From CANLBN01 sp965230205 (GTDB lineage Bacteria; Pseudomonadota; Gammaproteobacteria; Pseudomonadales; Cellvibrionaceae), in the NCBI GenBank assembly GCA_965230205.1, contig OZ245996.1, positions 4,030,001 to 4,094,000 on the forward strand: a stretch of DNA of 64,000 nucleotides. Direction: 5' to 3'. Positions 16,411-25,212 of the stretch are shown here, in pieces. Every line of letters starts with the position of its first letter. Within the stretch, counting starts at the first letter, position 1. The notes beneath the pieces were generated by a model. That model saw only the letters and a program-made list of their open reading frames with translations. It searched no databases and had not been told where the DNA came from. Position numbers and translations under genes: made by a program.

Positions 16411-17322
16411 ATGCGCCAAGTGGATTTTAATCATATCGACCTTAATCTTTTAAAGTTATTTGACGCATTATTAAAAGAGCGCAGTGTCACCCGTGCCGGC
16501 CAAAGGCTTGGTCTCAGTCAGCCCGCTGCTAGTCGTGGCTTAGGCCGCCTCCGTCGCTTGTTAAATGATCGACTCATGGTACGCACATCACAAGGCTTGG
16601 AGTTAACACCACGAGCTGAAGCCTTATCTGAGCCAGTCGCACGATTACTTGAGGATGCACGCTCTATTGTTGCACCCTTAACCTTCGATCCCAGCACTGC
16701 ATCAGGCCGATTGACGATTGCTACAACTGACCATATGACACTCCTACTGATACCCACACTGCTTTCAAGATTGGTGCAATTAGCACCCGGGCTTGATTTA
16801 GAAATACCAGCACCATCGGGTGATAATGTAAATTTAATTAAACAGGGAGACGCAGATTTAGCGATAGGTGTTTATGGTAAGTTGCCCTCACGATTCCATC
16901 AGCGATTACTATATGATGAAGATTTTGTCTGTTTGGTTCGCCGTGGTCACCCCGTGCTTGCCGAGCAATTAACTCTAAAACGTTTTATTTCGCTATCGCA
17001 TATATCAGTCATTATTACCGGCTACGGAAATAATGCGGTCGATGATGCATTGGCAAAGCAAGGCTTAAGTCGGCGAGTGGCTGTGCGACTGCCTCATTTT
17101 CTTGCAGCCCCTCTGTTAGTGGCTGAAAGCGATATGATTTTATCTCTGCCCCGTCGTTTAGCTCATCGAATTGCATTGTCGACACCTGTGGAAATACTTG
17201 AGATACCGCTAAAAATCGACAGCTTCACCCCATCAATAATTTGGCATGAGAGAAGGCAAAATGACTCTGCCCATATGTGGTTACGTAAACTGATAGTAGA
17301 TATAGCCTCAGAGATTAGATAA
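16411..17322 (+). CDS. LysR-family transcriptional regulator
   Basis: A 303-aa LysR regulator. The N-terminal helix-turn-helix starts DLNLLKLFDALLKERSVTRAGQRLGLSQPAASRGLGRLR, typical of the NodD/PcaQ-like subgroup with LFDALL. The rest is a periplasmic-binding-like effector domain. It is divergent from the NmrA-like reductase gene, the classical arrangement in which the regulator controls its neighbour. Effector unknown. Confidence 0.9.
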   Translation: MRQVDFNHIDLNLLKLFDALLKERSVTRAGQRLGLSQPAASRGLGRLRRLLNDRLMVRTSQGLELTPRAEALSEPVARLLEDARSIVAPLTFDPSTASGRLTIATTDHMTLLLIPTLLSRLVQLAPGLDLEIPAPSGDNVNLIKQGDADLAIGVYGKLPSRFHQRLLYDEDFVCLVRRGHPVLAEQLTLKRFISLSHISVIITGYGNNAVDDALAKQGLSRRVAVRLPHFLAAPLLVAESDMILSLPRRLAHRIALSTPVEILEIPLKIDSFTPSIIWHERRQNDSAHMWLRKLIVDIASEIR

Positions 17323-17653
17323 TTACTGAAAGATATTTATAATTAAACGGTTTTTATCAGTACTTAATTGAATTTTTAATTGTTATTGATATAAGTCGAG
17401 CCCACATGTTGTTATTTTTTCTCAAAACTTGATCAAAGGAAAAGTGAAGTTATCACCCTATTCTATAACTTTCTTACTTTATTAAATTTGAGCCCTACTT
17501 ACTAGTTTTAACTATATTTGACCTTATAATCAAAGATCTTATTGTTCATTATTCTTAAAACAACCGCTTCTATTACATGCTATATCCGCTATTTAGTGGC
17601 ATGCAAGTATACATAAGCTAAAATTACAGATAGTGCGCAAGATAGGTATGTAC
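17323..17653. other. AT-rich intergenic region upstream of the GGDEF gene
   Basis: No coding sequence is supported. It includes a TATAAT-like box at about 17524 but no convincing -35. A GTG at 17633 in frame with the cyclase gene could extend it by 7 residues; the ATG at 17654 has a better placed AGG. Confidence 0.4.
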
Positions 17654-18985
17654 ATGAGCAGTAATGAAGAAATGTTGAAGAAGCTCCGCGAAGAGAACCA
17701 CGAGCTAACTCAACAGGTGAACACTCTGAAAACTACATTAAATCATGTAGGTGCCTATATTTACACAAAAGATATTAATGGGTGTTATACCTTTGTTAAT
17801 TCTTTAGTCTGCGAGTTATTTGGCTTACCCTATGAGGAAATTATAGGGAAAGACGACTCACACTTTTTCTCTCTTGATCAATCTGATGATTTAAAAATAA
17901 ATGACCAAAAAGTGATGAGCAAGGGCGTCATTATTAAAGTAGAAGAAAAAAACATAATTACAAGTACTGGCGAGACTCGCTACTATATGACAGTAAAGAG
18001 TCCAACATATGACCGCAATAATAAACTCACAGGTATGCTAGGGGTATCAACTGATATTACCGAAAGGAAAAAAGTGGAAAATGAGCTTCGTGAAAGTCGC
18101 GACCTGCTCTCAACCATTTTTAATAATATTGATGCCTGCATTTATTTAAAAGATAAAGACTACCGCTTTAGCTATGTAAACCCAAAAACAGAAGAAGTTT
18201 TTGGACTAAGCCTGGATCAAATTGTAGGGAAAAAAGGCAGTGAAATATTACCAACAGAAGTAGCAGAATTATTTCATATAACGGATAAAAAAGTATTTGA
18301 CGAAAAATTAGCACAATATGAAGAGGAACACATTCAATTAGAAGATGGAACATTCCGGTCCTATTGGTCGATGAAGATTCCTCTCATAGAAGAATCAGGC
18401 GAGGTAAATAAACTAATTGGTGTATCAACAGAAATTACCGAATTAACGTTACTTCGTAAAGAATTAGAGAATAAAGTCACTTATGAAATCAGCCAACGAT
18501 TAGCTCAGGAAAAGTTAGCGATAACGGACCCTCTTACTGGTTTATTTAATCGTCTGAAGCTCGATAACTTATTAAAGAATGAGCTTGAGCGATTACAAAG
18601 GCATCCGGGTGAATTAGGCATCATGCTGATTGACATTGACGACTTTAAAAAAGTCAATGATTCCTATGGACATCAAATTGGTGATGAATTACTCATTGCT
18701 TTTTCGAATGTGATTAAAAAAAATATACGTAAAACTGATAGCCCTGGACGATGGGGAGGAGAAGAGTTTTTAATACTTTGCCCTGGCACATCAGAGATAG
18801 GTTTAGAACAACTTGCAGAAAAACTCAGATCAGAAGTTGAGCAAGAAGCCTTCAGACAACCAATAACAGCAAGCATAGGTATATCAAGCGTTAAAGAAGG
18901 AGACAGCTTGAAAGATATAATAAGCCGAGCGGATAAAGCCTTATACAGAGCAAAAGAGAATGGAAAAAATAGAGTCGAAAGATAA
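17654..18985 (+). CDS. PAS-PAS-GGDEF diguanylate cyclase
   Basis: A protein of about 443 aa with an N-terminal coiled coil, two PAS domains (GAYIYTKDINGCYTFVN and DACIYLKDKDYRFSYVN mark their starts) and a C-terminal GGDEF domain (TDPLTGLFNRLKLD). The active site is GGEEF and an RxxD inhibitory site (RKTD) lies exactly five residues before it, so it should be an active, product-inhibited cyclic-di-GMP synthase. No membrane segments, so the PAS input is cytoplasmic. The paired acidic residues D(I)D in LIDIDDFK are intact. It may feed the FleQ-controlled motility system in the same window (inference). Confidence 0.92.
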   Translation: MSSNEEMLKKLREENHELTQQVNTLKTTLNHVGAYIYTKDINGCYTFVNSLVCELFGLPYEEIIGKDDSHFFSLDQSDDLKINDQKVMSKGVIIKVEEKNIITSTGETRYYMTVKSPTYDRNNKLTGMLGVSTDITERKKVENELRESRDLLSTIFNNIDACIYLKDKDYRFSYVNPKTEEVFGLSLDQIVGKKGSEILPTEVAELFHITDKKVFDEKLAQYEEEHIQLEDGTFRSYWSMKIPLIEESGEVNKLIGVSTEITELTLLRKELENKVTYEISQRLAQEKLAITDPLTGLFNRLKLDNLLKNELERLQRHPGELGIMLIDIDDFKKVNDSYGHQIGDELLIAFSNVIKKNIRKTDSPGRWGGEEFLILCPGTSEIGLEQLAEKLRSEVEQEAFRQPITASIGISSVKEGDSLKDIISRADKALYRAKENGKNRVER

Positions 18986-19028
18986 TACGCTTCTTATTTT
19001 ACCGACAACACTATAGTTATAACGTTTT

Positions 19029-19070
19029 TAAGGAACCTCTGATTAATCTCGAGTAATCAGAGGTTCCTTA
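19029..19070. repeat. Perfect 17-bp inverted repeat at convergent gene ends
   Basis: TAAGGAACCTCTGATTA (19029-19045) is repeated inverted at 19054-19070 around an 8-nt loop. It overlaps the last codons of the HxlR gene and lies just after the GGDEF gene. Neither side has a U-tract, so it is not a standard intrinsic terminator; it may protect or define 3' ends. Confidence 0.6.
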
Positions 19071-19389
19071 AATACACCTTACCCCATTTTTCCAATTCCT
19101 TAATAACAGGTTTAAGTGTTTGACCTGTTGTGGTTAAAGAATATTCTACTTTGGGTGGCACTTGAGGATACACCTCCCGATGAACAATTCCATTAGACTC
19201 CAGATCCCGAAGTTGTTTAGTTAGCATACGTTGTGTGATGCCAGGTATAAGGCGCATTAATTCATTAAAACGCCTCGTATCAGAACATAGATAATACAAA
19301 ATCATCCCCTTCCATTTACCACCAATTACATCTAAAGCGGTTTCTGTTGGGCAGGCGTCTTCTTGAATATCGAGCATATTTTTCACCAT
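19057..19389 (-). CDS. HxlR-family transcriptional regulator
   Basis: A winged-helix HxlR/YodB-type regulator of about 110 aa. Typical blocks are ACPTETALDVIGGKWKGMILYYL, with the conserved Cys used for redox sensing in YodB-like members, FNELMRLIPGITQRMLTKQLRDLE and VPPKVEYSLT. The frame runs to 19416, but the ATG at 19389 leaves a palindromic operator outside the gene. It is divergent from an old-yellow-enzyme gene, a common HxlR pairing for electrophile and quinone detoxification. Confidence 0.87.
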   Translation of the reverse strand: MVKNMLDIQEDACPTETALDVIGGKWKGMILYYLCSDTRRFNELMRLIPGITQRMLTKQLRDLESNGIVHREVYPQVPPKVEYSLTTTGQTLKPVIKELEKWGKVYLRNL

Positions 19390-19392
19390 AGT

Positions 19393-19405
19393 ATACAAAA
19401 TGTAT
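19393..19405. promoter_or_regulatory. Palindromic operator between HxlR and OYE genes
   Basis: ATACA-AAA-TGTAT forms a 5-bp dyad with a 3-bp spacer in the divergent gap; related TGTA/TACA half-sites recur to about 19440. It is a likely HxlR binding site. Confidence 0.4.
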
Positions 19406-19493
19406 GTATAGCACAAAAATGTACATTCTTACAAAAAAGTTTGTATTGATCTACAGTGGCCAAACACTTACAACATGATAGAGGCCTCATTAC

Positions 19494-20624
19494 ATGCTCA
19501 AGACATTTTCCATCTTAGAAAAAACCAGCCTGAATCAATTAGCACTTAAAAACCGAATTGTCGTTGCTCCAATGTCTCGCGTTAGCACAGTAGGCGATGG
19601 AGTACCAACAGAACAAATGAAAGAATATTATCGTCGTTATGCGGCGGGTAATTTTGGATTGACAATTACTGAAGGCACCTACACTGACCGCTCGTTCTCT
19701 CAAGCCTACCCCAATCAACCTGGTATAACCAATGAACAGCAACAAAAAGGCTGGGAAAACATTACTACCGCTACACACGATGCTGGAGGAAAGATTATTC
19801 TTCAGCTCATGCATGCAGGAGCTTTATCTCAGCATCTTTCAGATACTCGCAGCGCATCATCAATTCAACCCATGAGGCAAATGTTAGAGGGATACAGTAA
19901 AAAGCAAGGACCCTTCCCTCTACCCCAAGCCATGAACCTTTCAGAAATTGATGAGACAATAAATGGATTTGTGAATTCAGCCATGCGTGCACAACAAGCA
20001 GGCTTTGACGGCGTTGAAATTCATGCGGCTAATGGCTATCTATTAGACCAATTTTTAACTGACTATACCAATAGTCGAGAAGATCAATATGGTGGCTCTA
20101 TTGAGAACAGGTGTCGATTAATGACTGACATTATCTCTTCAATTAAAAAAGTAGTGGATGGTAATTTTGTTGTCGGTGCTCGCATATCACAAGGCAAGGT
20201 AAACGATTTTAATTATCTTTGGCCTAATGGTATTAGCGATGGAGAAACTATTTTTACTTGCTTAAAAAATGCTGAGACTGATTACATTCATTTTGCCAGT
20301 GAAGGTAAAGGGTTTAATCATGGTTGCCTTACTCGTGAAGGAGAGAGTTTGCCAAAGCTGGCACGAAAGATAACAGGTTTACCCATTATCGCTAATGGAG
20401 GGTTAGATAATCCAGATGAAGCACATCGTATATTAGAAGGAGGCCATGCTGACTTAATAGCATTGGGAACAGGTGCATTGGCTAACCCTGATTGGCCCAC
20501 TCGGTTAAAAGCGAACGAAAAACTTCACCCTTTTAACCCCAGCATGTTTGCTGGAGGCGTTACCATAGACAACCAATTTAAATGGGAAGATTATAAATGG
20601 TTAGAGTCACATAACGACTTTTAA
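19494..20624 (+). CDS. Old yellow enzyme family FMN oxidoreductase
   Basis: A 376-aa NADH:flavin oxidoreductase of the OYE family, reducing activated alkenes such as enones, quinones or nitro compounds. The barrel signatures are NRIVVAPMSR, the substrate-anion-binding H/N pair in EIHAANGYLLDQFL, the EDQYGGSIENRCR phosphate-binding block and PIIANGGLDNPDEA with ALGTGALANPDWP. It is divergent from the HxlR regulator and convergent with tmk, overlapping it by 4 bp. It marks the join between the accessory region and the conserved fab cluster. Confidence 0.9.
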   Translation: MLKTFSILEKTSLNQLALKNRIVVAPMSRVSTVGDGVPTEQMKEYYRRYAAGNFGLTITEGTYTDRSFSQAYPNQPGITNEQQQKGWENITTATHDAGGKIILQLMHAGALSQHLSDTRSASSIQPMRQMLEGYSKKQGPFPLPQAMNLSEIDETINGFVNSAMRAQQAGFDGVEIHAANGYLLDQFLTDYTNSREDQYGGSIENRCRLMTDIISSIKKVVDGNFVVGARISQGKVNDFNYLWPNGISDGETIFTCLKNAETDYIHFASEGKGFNHGCLTREGESLPKLARKITGLPIIANGGLDNPDEAHRILEGGHADLIALGTGALANPDWPTRLKANEKLHPFNPSMFAGGVTIDNQFKWEDYKWLESHNDF

Positions 20625-21247
20625 AAAAAGTTTTCCAATACATTAGCAATATCCGCTTGCACACTATCTAAACTTTGCCCTGCGTCAATTACCTGGTAGC
20701 GACTAGCATCAGTTTTGACGCGGGTTAAATAGGCAGCTCTGACTCGTTCAAAAAAATCAATTTCTTCACTTTCAAAACGGTCTAGCTCAGCTCTTTTACT
20801 TGCACGAGCCAGACCCAATTTAACATCAATATCTAAATAGAGCGTTAAATCAGGCTGAAGCCCCTGCTGCACAGTTTCTTCTAAGCGCTCGATCAGTCGC
20901 CAACTTAGGCCTCTCCCACCACCTTGATAGGCATAGGTTGAATCGGTAAATCTGTCACACAGGACCCATTTCCCTGCATTAATTGCCGGCAATATAACTG
21001 TGTTGAGATGCTGAGCGCGAGCAGCAAACATCATTAACAACTCAGCTGTCTCATCGATACTTTCACTTCGCTTCTGCAATAGTAACTCACGAATTTCTTC
21101 TGCCAACGGCGTACCGCCAGGCTCACGCGTGATTAACAATTCAATATTTTTTTCTTCGAGATAATCTTTAATAAAAGTAATATTGGTGCTTTTCCCTACA
21201 CCTTCAGAACCTTCAATTGTGATAAATTTTCCTTGGGTATCTTTCAT
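20621..21247 (-). CDS. tmk: Thymidylate kinase
   Basis: Phosphorylates dTMP to dTDP. The 208-aa protein has a P-loop GSEGVGKST, the substrate motif TREPGGTPLAEEIR, LCDRFTDSTYAYQGGGRG with the catalytic DR, and a LID region. It lies downstream of mltG (49-nt gap) in the pabC-mltG-tmk order typical of gammaproteobacteria. The usual next gene, holB, is not there; a convergent OYE gene overlaps the tmk end by 4 bp. Confidence 0.96.
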   Translation of the reverse strand: MKDTQGKFITIEGSEGVGKSTNITFIKDYLEEKNIELLITREPGGTPLAEEIRELLLQKRSESIDETAELLMMFAARAQHLNTVILPAINAGKWVLCDRFTDSTYAYQGGGRGLSWRLIERLEETVQQGLQPDLTLYLDIDVKLGLARASKRAELDRFESEEIDFFERVRAAYLTRVKTDASRYQVIDAGQSLDSVQADIANVLENFF

Positions 21248-21296
21248 AGCATTATTCTTAAAATATTCATTTTATAAAATTCAGTTGCCGATAATA

Positions 21297-22310
21297 TTAT
21301 TGTGTTTTTGGAGCAGACTGATATTTTTTAGCTCGATTTTTTATTTGATAGTTTTGTACCGCTTTATTATGCTCTTTAAGTGTTTCAGAAAATTGATGAC
21401 TACCATCACCCTTAGCAACAAAATACAAGGTTTTCCCTTTTGCAGGATGAAGAGCCGCATTAAGGGCTTCCCTACCAGACATCGCAATCGGTGTCGGTGG
21501 CAAGCCATTAATAACATAGGTGTTATAGGGTGTACGTTGGGTAAGATGCTTACGTCGAATATTACCTTTATATTGATCACCCAAGCCGTAAATAATAGTC
21601 GGGTCAGTTTGTAGGCGCATCCCCTTTCTTAAGCGTCTCACAAAAACACCCGCTATTTCAGGACGCTCATAAGCTACCCCTGTCTCTTTTTCAATAATGG
21701 AAGCCATAACCAATGCTTCATAAGCATTTTTATAGGGTAAATTTTTTTCTCGGTTAGCCCACTCTTCGTTTAACACTTTTTGCATTTTTTTGTGGGCACG
21801 CAACAGAATATCTGCATCTGTCGTACCTGAAACATATTGATACGTATCAGGGTAAAACCAACCTTCTGGATGTTCGATTTCTAGCTTCAATATTTGTTTA
21901 ATTTCAGGGAACGTTTTATTAACTAAGATTGACGTAAGCTTTTCTTGCTGTTGAAGAGCCAAAAGAAAATCTTTAAAGGTTTTACCCTCAACTAATGTCA
22001 CGCTATAGGAAACAACATCCCCTGATTGTAATTGTATGAGCAATTCTTCAGGCGTCACCCCCATAGGAATACGATACTCACCGACTTCAAGGCGAGTGCG
22101 CTCCGTGAGTTTTGCATAAAGAATAAGTAACCTGGGTTGGGTCAGTATATTTTCTCTTGCAAGCTGGTAGCTGACTTTGCCAAGTGTATCACCCGCACGA
22201 ATACTAATGATTTTTTCTTCATTTAAGTTTAATGGTTTATGCAGCCAATTATTGATTGCAAAAGTACCTATTGTCACAGCGCAAACAGTCACAATAGCAA
22301 AAATAGACAA
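21297..22310 (-). CDS. mltG: Endolytic murein transglycosylase MltG
   Basis: An inner-membrane YceG-like enzyme that cleaves nascent glycan strands and limits their length. It has one N-terminal membrane helix, a LysM-like segment, then the catalytic domain with the Glu in ASIIEKETG and the motifs RLQTDPTIIYGL and INGLPPTPIAMSGREALNAALHP. The start is uncertain: the 22310 codon is TTG, and an in-frame basic stretch (VRVLSRLIK) continues upstream to about 22345 without an ATG. A CTG at 22331 is another candidate. Located between pabC and tmk. Confidence 0.93.
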   Translation of the reverse strand: MSIFAIVTVCAVTIGTFAINNWLHKPLNLNEEKIISIRAGDTLGKVSYQLARENILTQPRLLILYAKLTERTRLEVGEYRIPMGVTPEELLIQLQSGDVVSYSVTLVEGKTFKDFLLALQQQEKLTSILVNKTFPEIKQILKLEIEHPEGWFYPDTYQYVSGTTDADILLRAHKKMQKVLNEEWANREKNLPYKNAYEALVMASIIEKETGVAYERPEIAGVFVRRLRKGMRLQTDPTIIYGLGDQYKGNIRRKHLTQRTPYNTYVINGLPPTPIAMSGREALNAALHPAKGKTLYFVAKGDGSHQFSETLKEHNKAVQNYQIKNRAKKYQSAPKTQ

Positions 22311-22398
22311 TATCTTGATTAAACGTGACAGAACTCTAACCTCTTTATATTATTTCTGGGGTACCCCGGCTACGTTAGATAACGCGTTCGAATAGCCT

Positions 22399-23244
22399 TT
22401 ACGAATCGAGAAAAATACCATGGCACATCGCCTGCAGTGATCGCGTTACAGGGCCAACTGACCATCGGTGGTTTTCACATTGAATAACAGGCCAAATGCC
22501 AGAAATACTATTCGCTAAAAATACTTCATCAGCGGCCACTATATCTTCTAACCCTAACGTTTTCTCTATCACTTCAAGACCCAATTGAGCCACCAACTTA
22601 TCGATAATATAGGTGCGTTGAACACCTTCAACACCACACTGATCCAATGGCGGCGTATAGAGTTTTTCATCATGAACAATAAATATATTACGTGCGGTTG
22701 CTTCTACAACATACCCATCTATTGAGAATAATAACCCTTCATCGAACTCTGTATTTAATCGTTCCTGGCTCGCTAAAACGTAGGGCAATTGATTGAGTGT
22801 TTTCAAGCCTGCCCAGCTGACAGGAAATAATTTTTGCTGGCAGATATGAACACTGACGCCATTGTGTTTATCAGTATCTATTGAGATGGGTAGTAGCTGC
22901 ACAATTAATGTGGCAGAAGTATCCGGGTTAACTTGATAACCTCGTGTCGATTGACCTCGAGTCACAATCAGCTTAAGAACCAATAGTTGCTGACTTAGCT
23001 TTTTTGCCTCTTCCAACACATTATCAATATCCTGACGTAAACGTTGAGATTCAATCGTAATATTAAGGTATAACAAACCTTTTAATAAACGTGCATGGTG
23101 GTATGGCCACAAAGGAATCTCGCCATCGACGACAAGAATAGTTTCAAAAATACCATCGCCGTAGGCTAAACCCCTATCTGCAATAGAGACGGTGGCAGCT
23201 TGTTGGCCATTCACATAAGTAATAGGTCGTTGAGATTCAGACAT
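22399..23244 (-). CDS. pabC: Aminodeoxychorismate lyase
   Basis: A PLP-dependent fold-IV enzyme giving p-aminobenzoate for folate. The protein (281 aa from ATG 23244) shows RGLAYGDGIFET, the PLP lysine in GLKTLNQLPYVLASQ and EATARNIFIV. The open frame extends to a TTG at 23262, but that would start inside a terminator hairpin, so the ATG at 23244 (MSESQRPITYVNG) is preferred. A terminator separates it from fabF, so pabC expression may need read-through or its own promoter. Confidence 0.92.
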   Translation of the reverse strand: MSESQRPITYVNGQQAATVSIADRGLAYGDGIFETILVVDGEIPLWPYHHARLLKGLLYLNITIESQRLRQDIDNVLEEAKKLSQQLLVLKLIVTRGQSTRGYQVNPDTSATLIVQLLPISIDTDKHNGVSVHICQQKLFPVSWAGLKTLNQLPYVLASQERLNTEFDEGLLFSIDGYVVEATARNIFIVHDEKLYTPPLDQCGVEGVQRTYIIDKLVAQLGLEVIEKTLGLEDIVAADEVFLANSISGIWPVIQCENHRWSVGPVTRSLQAMCHGIFLDS

Positions 23245-23261
23245 GAGATGAAGTGTAAACA

Positions 23262-23298
23262 AAAATGGCGAAACACACTAAGTCTATTTCGCCATTTT
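23262..23298 (-). terminator. Terminator between fabF and pabC
   Basis: AAAATGGCGAAA and TTTCGCCATTTT form a perfect 12-bp stem (arms 23262-23273 and 23287-23298), with T-rich ends on the minus strand just before pabC. Confidence 0.75.
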
Positions 23299-23361
23299 CA
23301 TTGATTAACGCTATAAATGATTACTATCCAACCAATAAATTGGTTATCAAACGCTCAGTTA

Positions 23362-24600
23362 TTAATTAACCTTTTTAAATACTACGGAGCCATTGGTTCC
23401 ACCGAAACCAAATGAATTCGATAAGGCACCATTGATTGTCATTTCTTGTGCGGTATGAGGTACTAAGTTAATGTTCGCACATTCCTCTTCAGGGTCATCC
23501 AGATTAATCGTTGGAGGGGCAACCTGATCACGAATCGCCAGGATACTAAAGATAGCTTCGACAGCACCAGCCGCACCCAGCAAATGACCAATCATAGACT
23601 TGGTTGAACTGACAGCTAATTGACTAGTTGCATTACCGAACACAGAGTTTATTGCCCGACATTCTGCAATATCACCAGCAGGTGTTGATGTACCATGCGC
23701 ATTAATATATTGGATATCTTCAGGGTTCATCCCCGCATCACGCAACGCATTTTCCATGGATAGTGCAGCGCCTGAACCATCAGCAGGAGGAGATGTCATA
23801 TGGAATGCATCGCCACTCATACCAAAGCCAGCAATTTCTGCGTAGATTTTGGCACCACGCGCTTTTGCATGCTCATACTCTTCCAATACAACAATACCGG
23901 CACCATCGCCTAATACAAAACCATCTCGACCTTTATCCCAAGGACGACTGGCTGCTTGCGGATCATCATTTCGCTTTGAAAGTGCCCTTGCTGCGGCGAA
24001 CCCACCTAAACCTAAAGGTGTAATTGACATTTCGGCGCCACCAGCGAGCATTAAATCTGCTTCGCCGTGGATAATGGAACGAGCGGCTAAACCAATAGAA
24101 TGTGTTCCTGTAGTACAAGCCGTTGTGATGGCTAAATTTGGTCCTTTAAAGCCATATTTAATCGACAGGTTTCCGGAAATCATATTAATGATCGAGCCCG
24201 GCACAAAGAATGGAGACATACGCCGAGGACCACGATTAGCAATCGTTAATGCACCATCTTCAATGGTACCTAAACCACCGATACCAGAACCAATAATAGC
24301 GCCAAAGCGAGGAGCAATCGCATCGGTTACTTCAATACCGCTATCCTCCATCGCCTGTATGCCAGCAACCATGCCATATTGAATAAAAGGGTCCATTTTG
24401 CGGGCTTCTTTTTCTTCAATATAATCTGCAACATTCAGGTTTTTAACAGCTGAGGCAAATTGCGTTGTATAAGCACTCGCATCGAAGTGCGTAATTGCTT
24501 CAGCACCACTCTTACCTGCAAGTATTGAGGACCATGTGTCGGCAACTGTATTGCCTACAGGGCTGACCATACCTAAACCAGTTACTACAACGCGTCTCAC
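23362..24600 (-). CDS. fabF: 3-oxoacyl-ACP synthase II (FabF)
   Basis: Elongating condensing enzyme of type II fatty-acid synthesis (412 aa). The catalytic Cys is in TTACTTGTHSIG, and the two His are in NAHGTSTPAGD and KSMIGHLLGAAG. The start is GTG at 24600 with an AGGA box upstream. It follows acpP on the same strand after a terminator-like hairpin. FabF dominates elongation to C18:1 and temperature control of membranes. Confidence 0.97.
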   Translation of the reverse strand: MRRVVVTGLGMVSPVGNTVADTWSSILAGKSGAEAITHFDASAYTTQFASAVKNLNVADYIEEKEARKMDPFIQYGMVAGIQAMEDSGIEVTDAIAPRFGAIIGSGIGGLGTIEDGALTIANRGPRRMSPFFVPGSIINMISGNLSIKYGFKGPNLAITTACTTGTHSIGLAARSIIHGEADLMLAGGAEMSITPLGLGGFAAARALSKRNDDPQAASRPWDKGRDGFVLGDGAGIVVLEEYEHAKARGAKIYAEIAGFGMSGDAFHMTSPPADGSGAALSMENALRDAGMNPEDIQYINAHGTSTPAGDIAECRAINSVFGNATSQLAVSSTKSMIGHLLGAAGAVEAIFSILAIRDQVAPPTINLDDPEEECANINLVPHTAQEMTINGALSNSFGFGGTNGSVVFKKVN

Positions 24601-24704
24601 ACTGTTATTCCTGTCAAATTGAATAATATTAAGAATAAATAGACTAACAAATACATTAGTAAAAATGTACTAAAACATATTTAATAGCTATTTTAAAAAT
24701 AACA

Positions 24705-24734
24705 AAAGCCGTACTATTAGCTAGATACGGCTTT
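24705..24734 (-). terminator. Terminator or attenuator after acpP
   Basis: AAAGCCGTA (24705-24713) pairs with TACGGCTTT (24726-24734), with a T-rich tract following on the minus strand. It could set the high acpP to fabF transcript ratio. Confidence 0.7.
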
Positions 24735-24768
24735 CAAAGATACTATTTGGACAATTAGTCGCGAACGA

Positions 24769-25005
24769 TTAAGCCAGATTATTGTTGATGTAATCTATTG
24801 CTAATTGAACGGTAGTAATTTTTTCAGCTTCCTCATCAGGAATCTCTGTTTCGAACTCTTCTTCTAATGCCATTACCAACTCAACGGTATCAAGCGAATC
24901 TGCACCTAGATCTTCGACGAATGATGCTTCATTTTTTACTTCGTCTTCTTTTACACCCAGTTGCTCGGCAACGATTTTTTTTACGCGTTCTTCAGTGTTG
25001 CTCAT
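24769..25005 (-). CDS. acpP: Acyl carrier protein
   Basis: A 78-aa acidic ACP with the phosphopantetheine Ser in GADSLDTVELVMALEEEF. It carries growing acyl chains as thioesters in the cytoplasm. GGGGAG lies upstream. It is placed between fabG and fabF, as is universal, with a terminator-like hairpin downstream and a 207-bp leader from fabG that may hold its own promoter. Confidence 0.98.
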   Translation of the reverse strand: MSNTEERVKKIVAEQLGVKEDEVKNEASFVEDLGADSLDTVELVMALEEEFETEIPDEEAEKITTVQLAIDYINNNLA

Positions 25006-25212
25006 GGTTTTATTGAACTCCCCATTGAATTGAAATCAGTTATAAAGGCCTTAGAACCCTTGTTATATTAGGCTTACAAAGCCGGATCGACCATTTATGT
25101 GGGCGCATTTTACATGGAAAATTCGCCCCGTGTAACTTTTTATCGCTATTTTTATGTAGTTTTTAATTTTTTCCCTTTTAAATCATAGGTTTAAAAAACC
25201 ACAAAAGTAGCA

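Noticed and set aside
19029..19070. Inverted repeat considered as a bidirectional intrinsic terminator
   Set aside because: No U-tract on either strand; kept only as a repeat.
23763..24382. Plus-strand frames (86 and 177 aa) inside fabF
   Set aside because: Antisense to an unambiguous FabF with all catalytic residues; no start signals.
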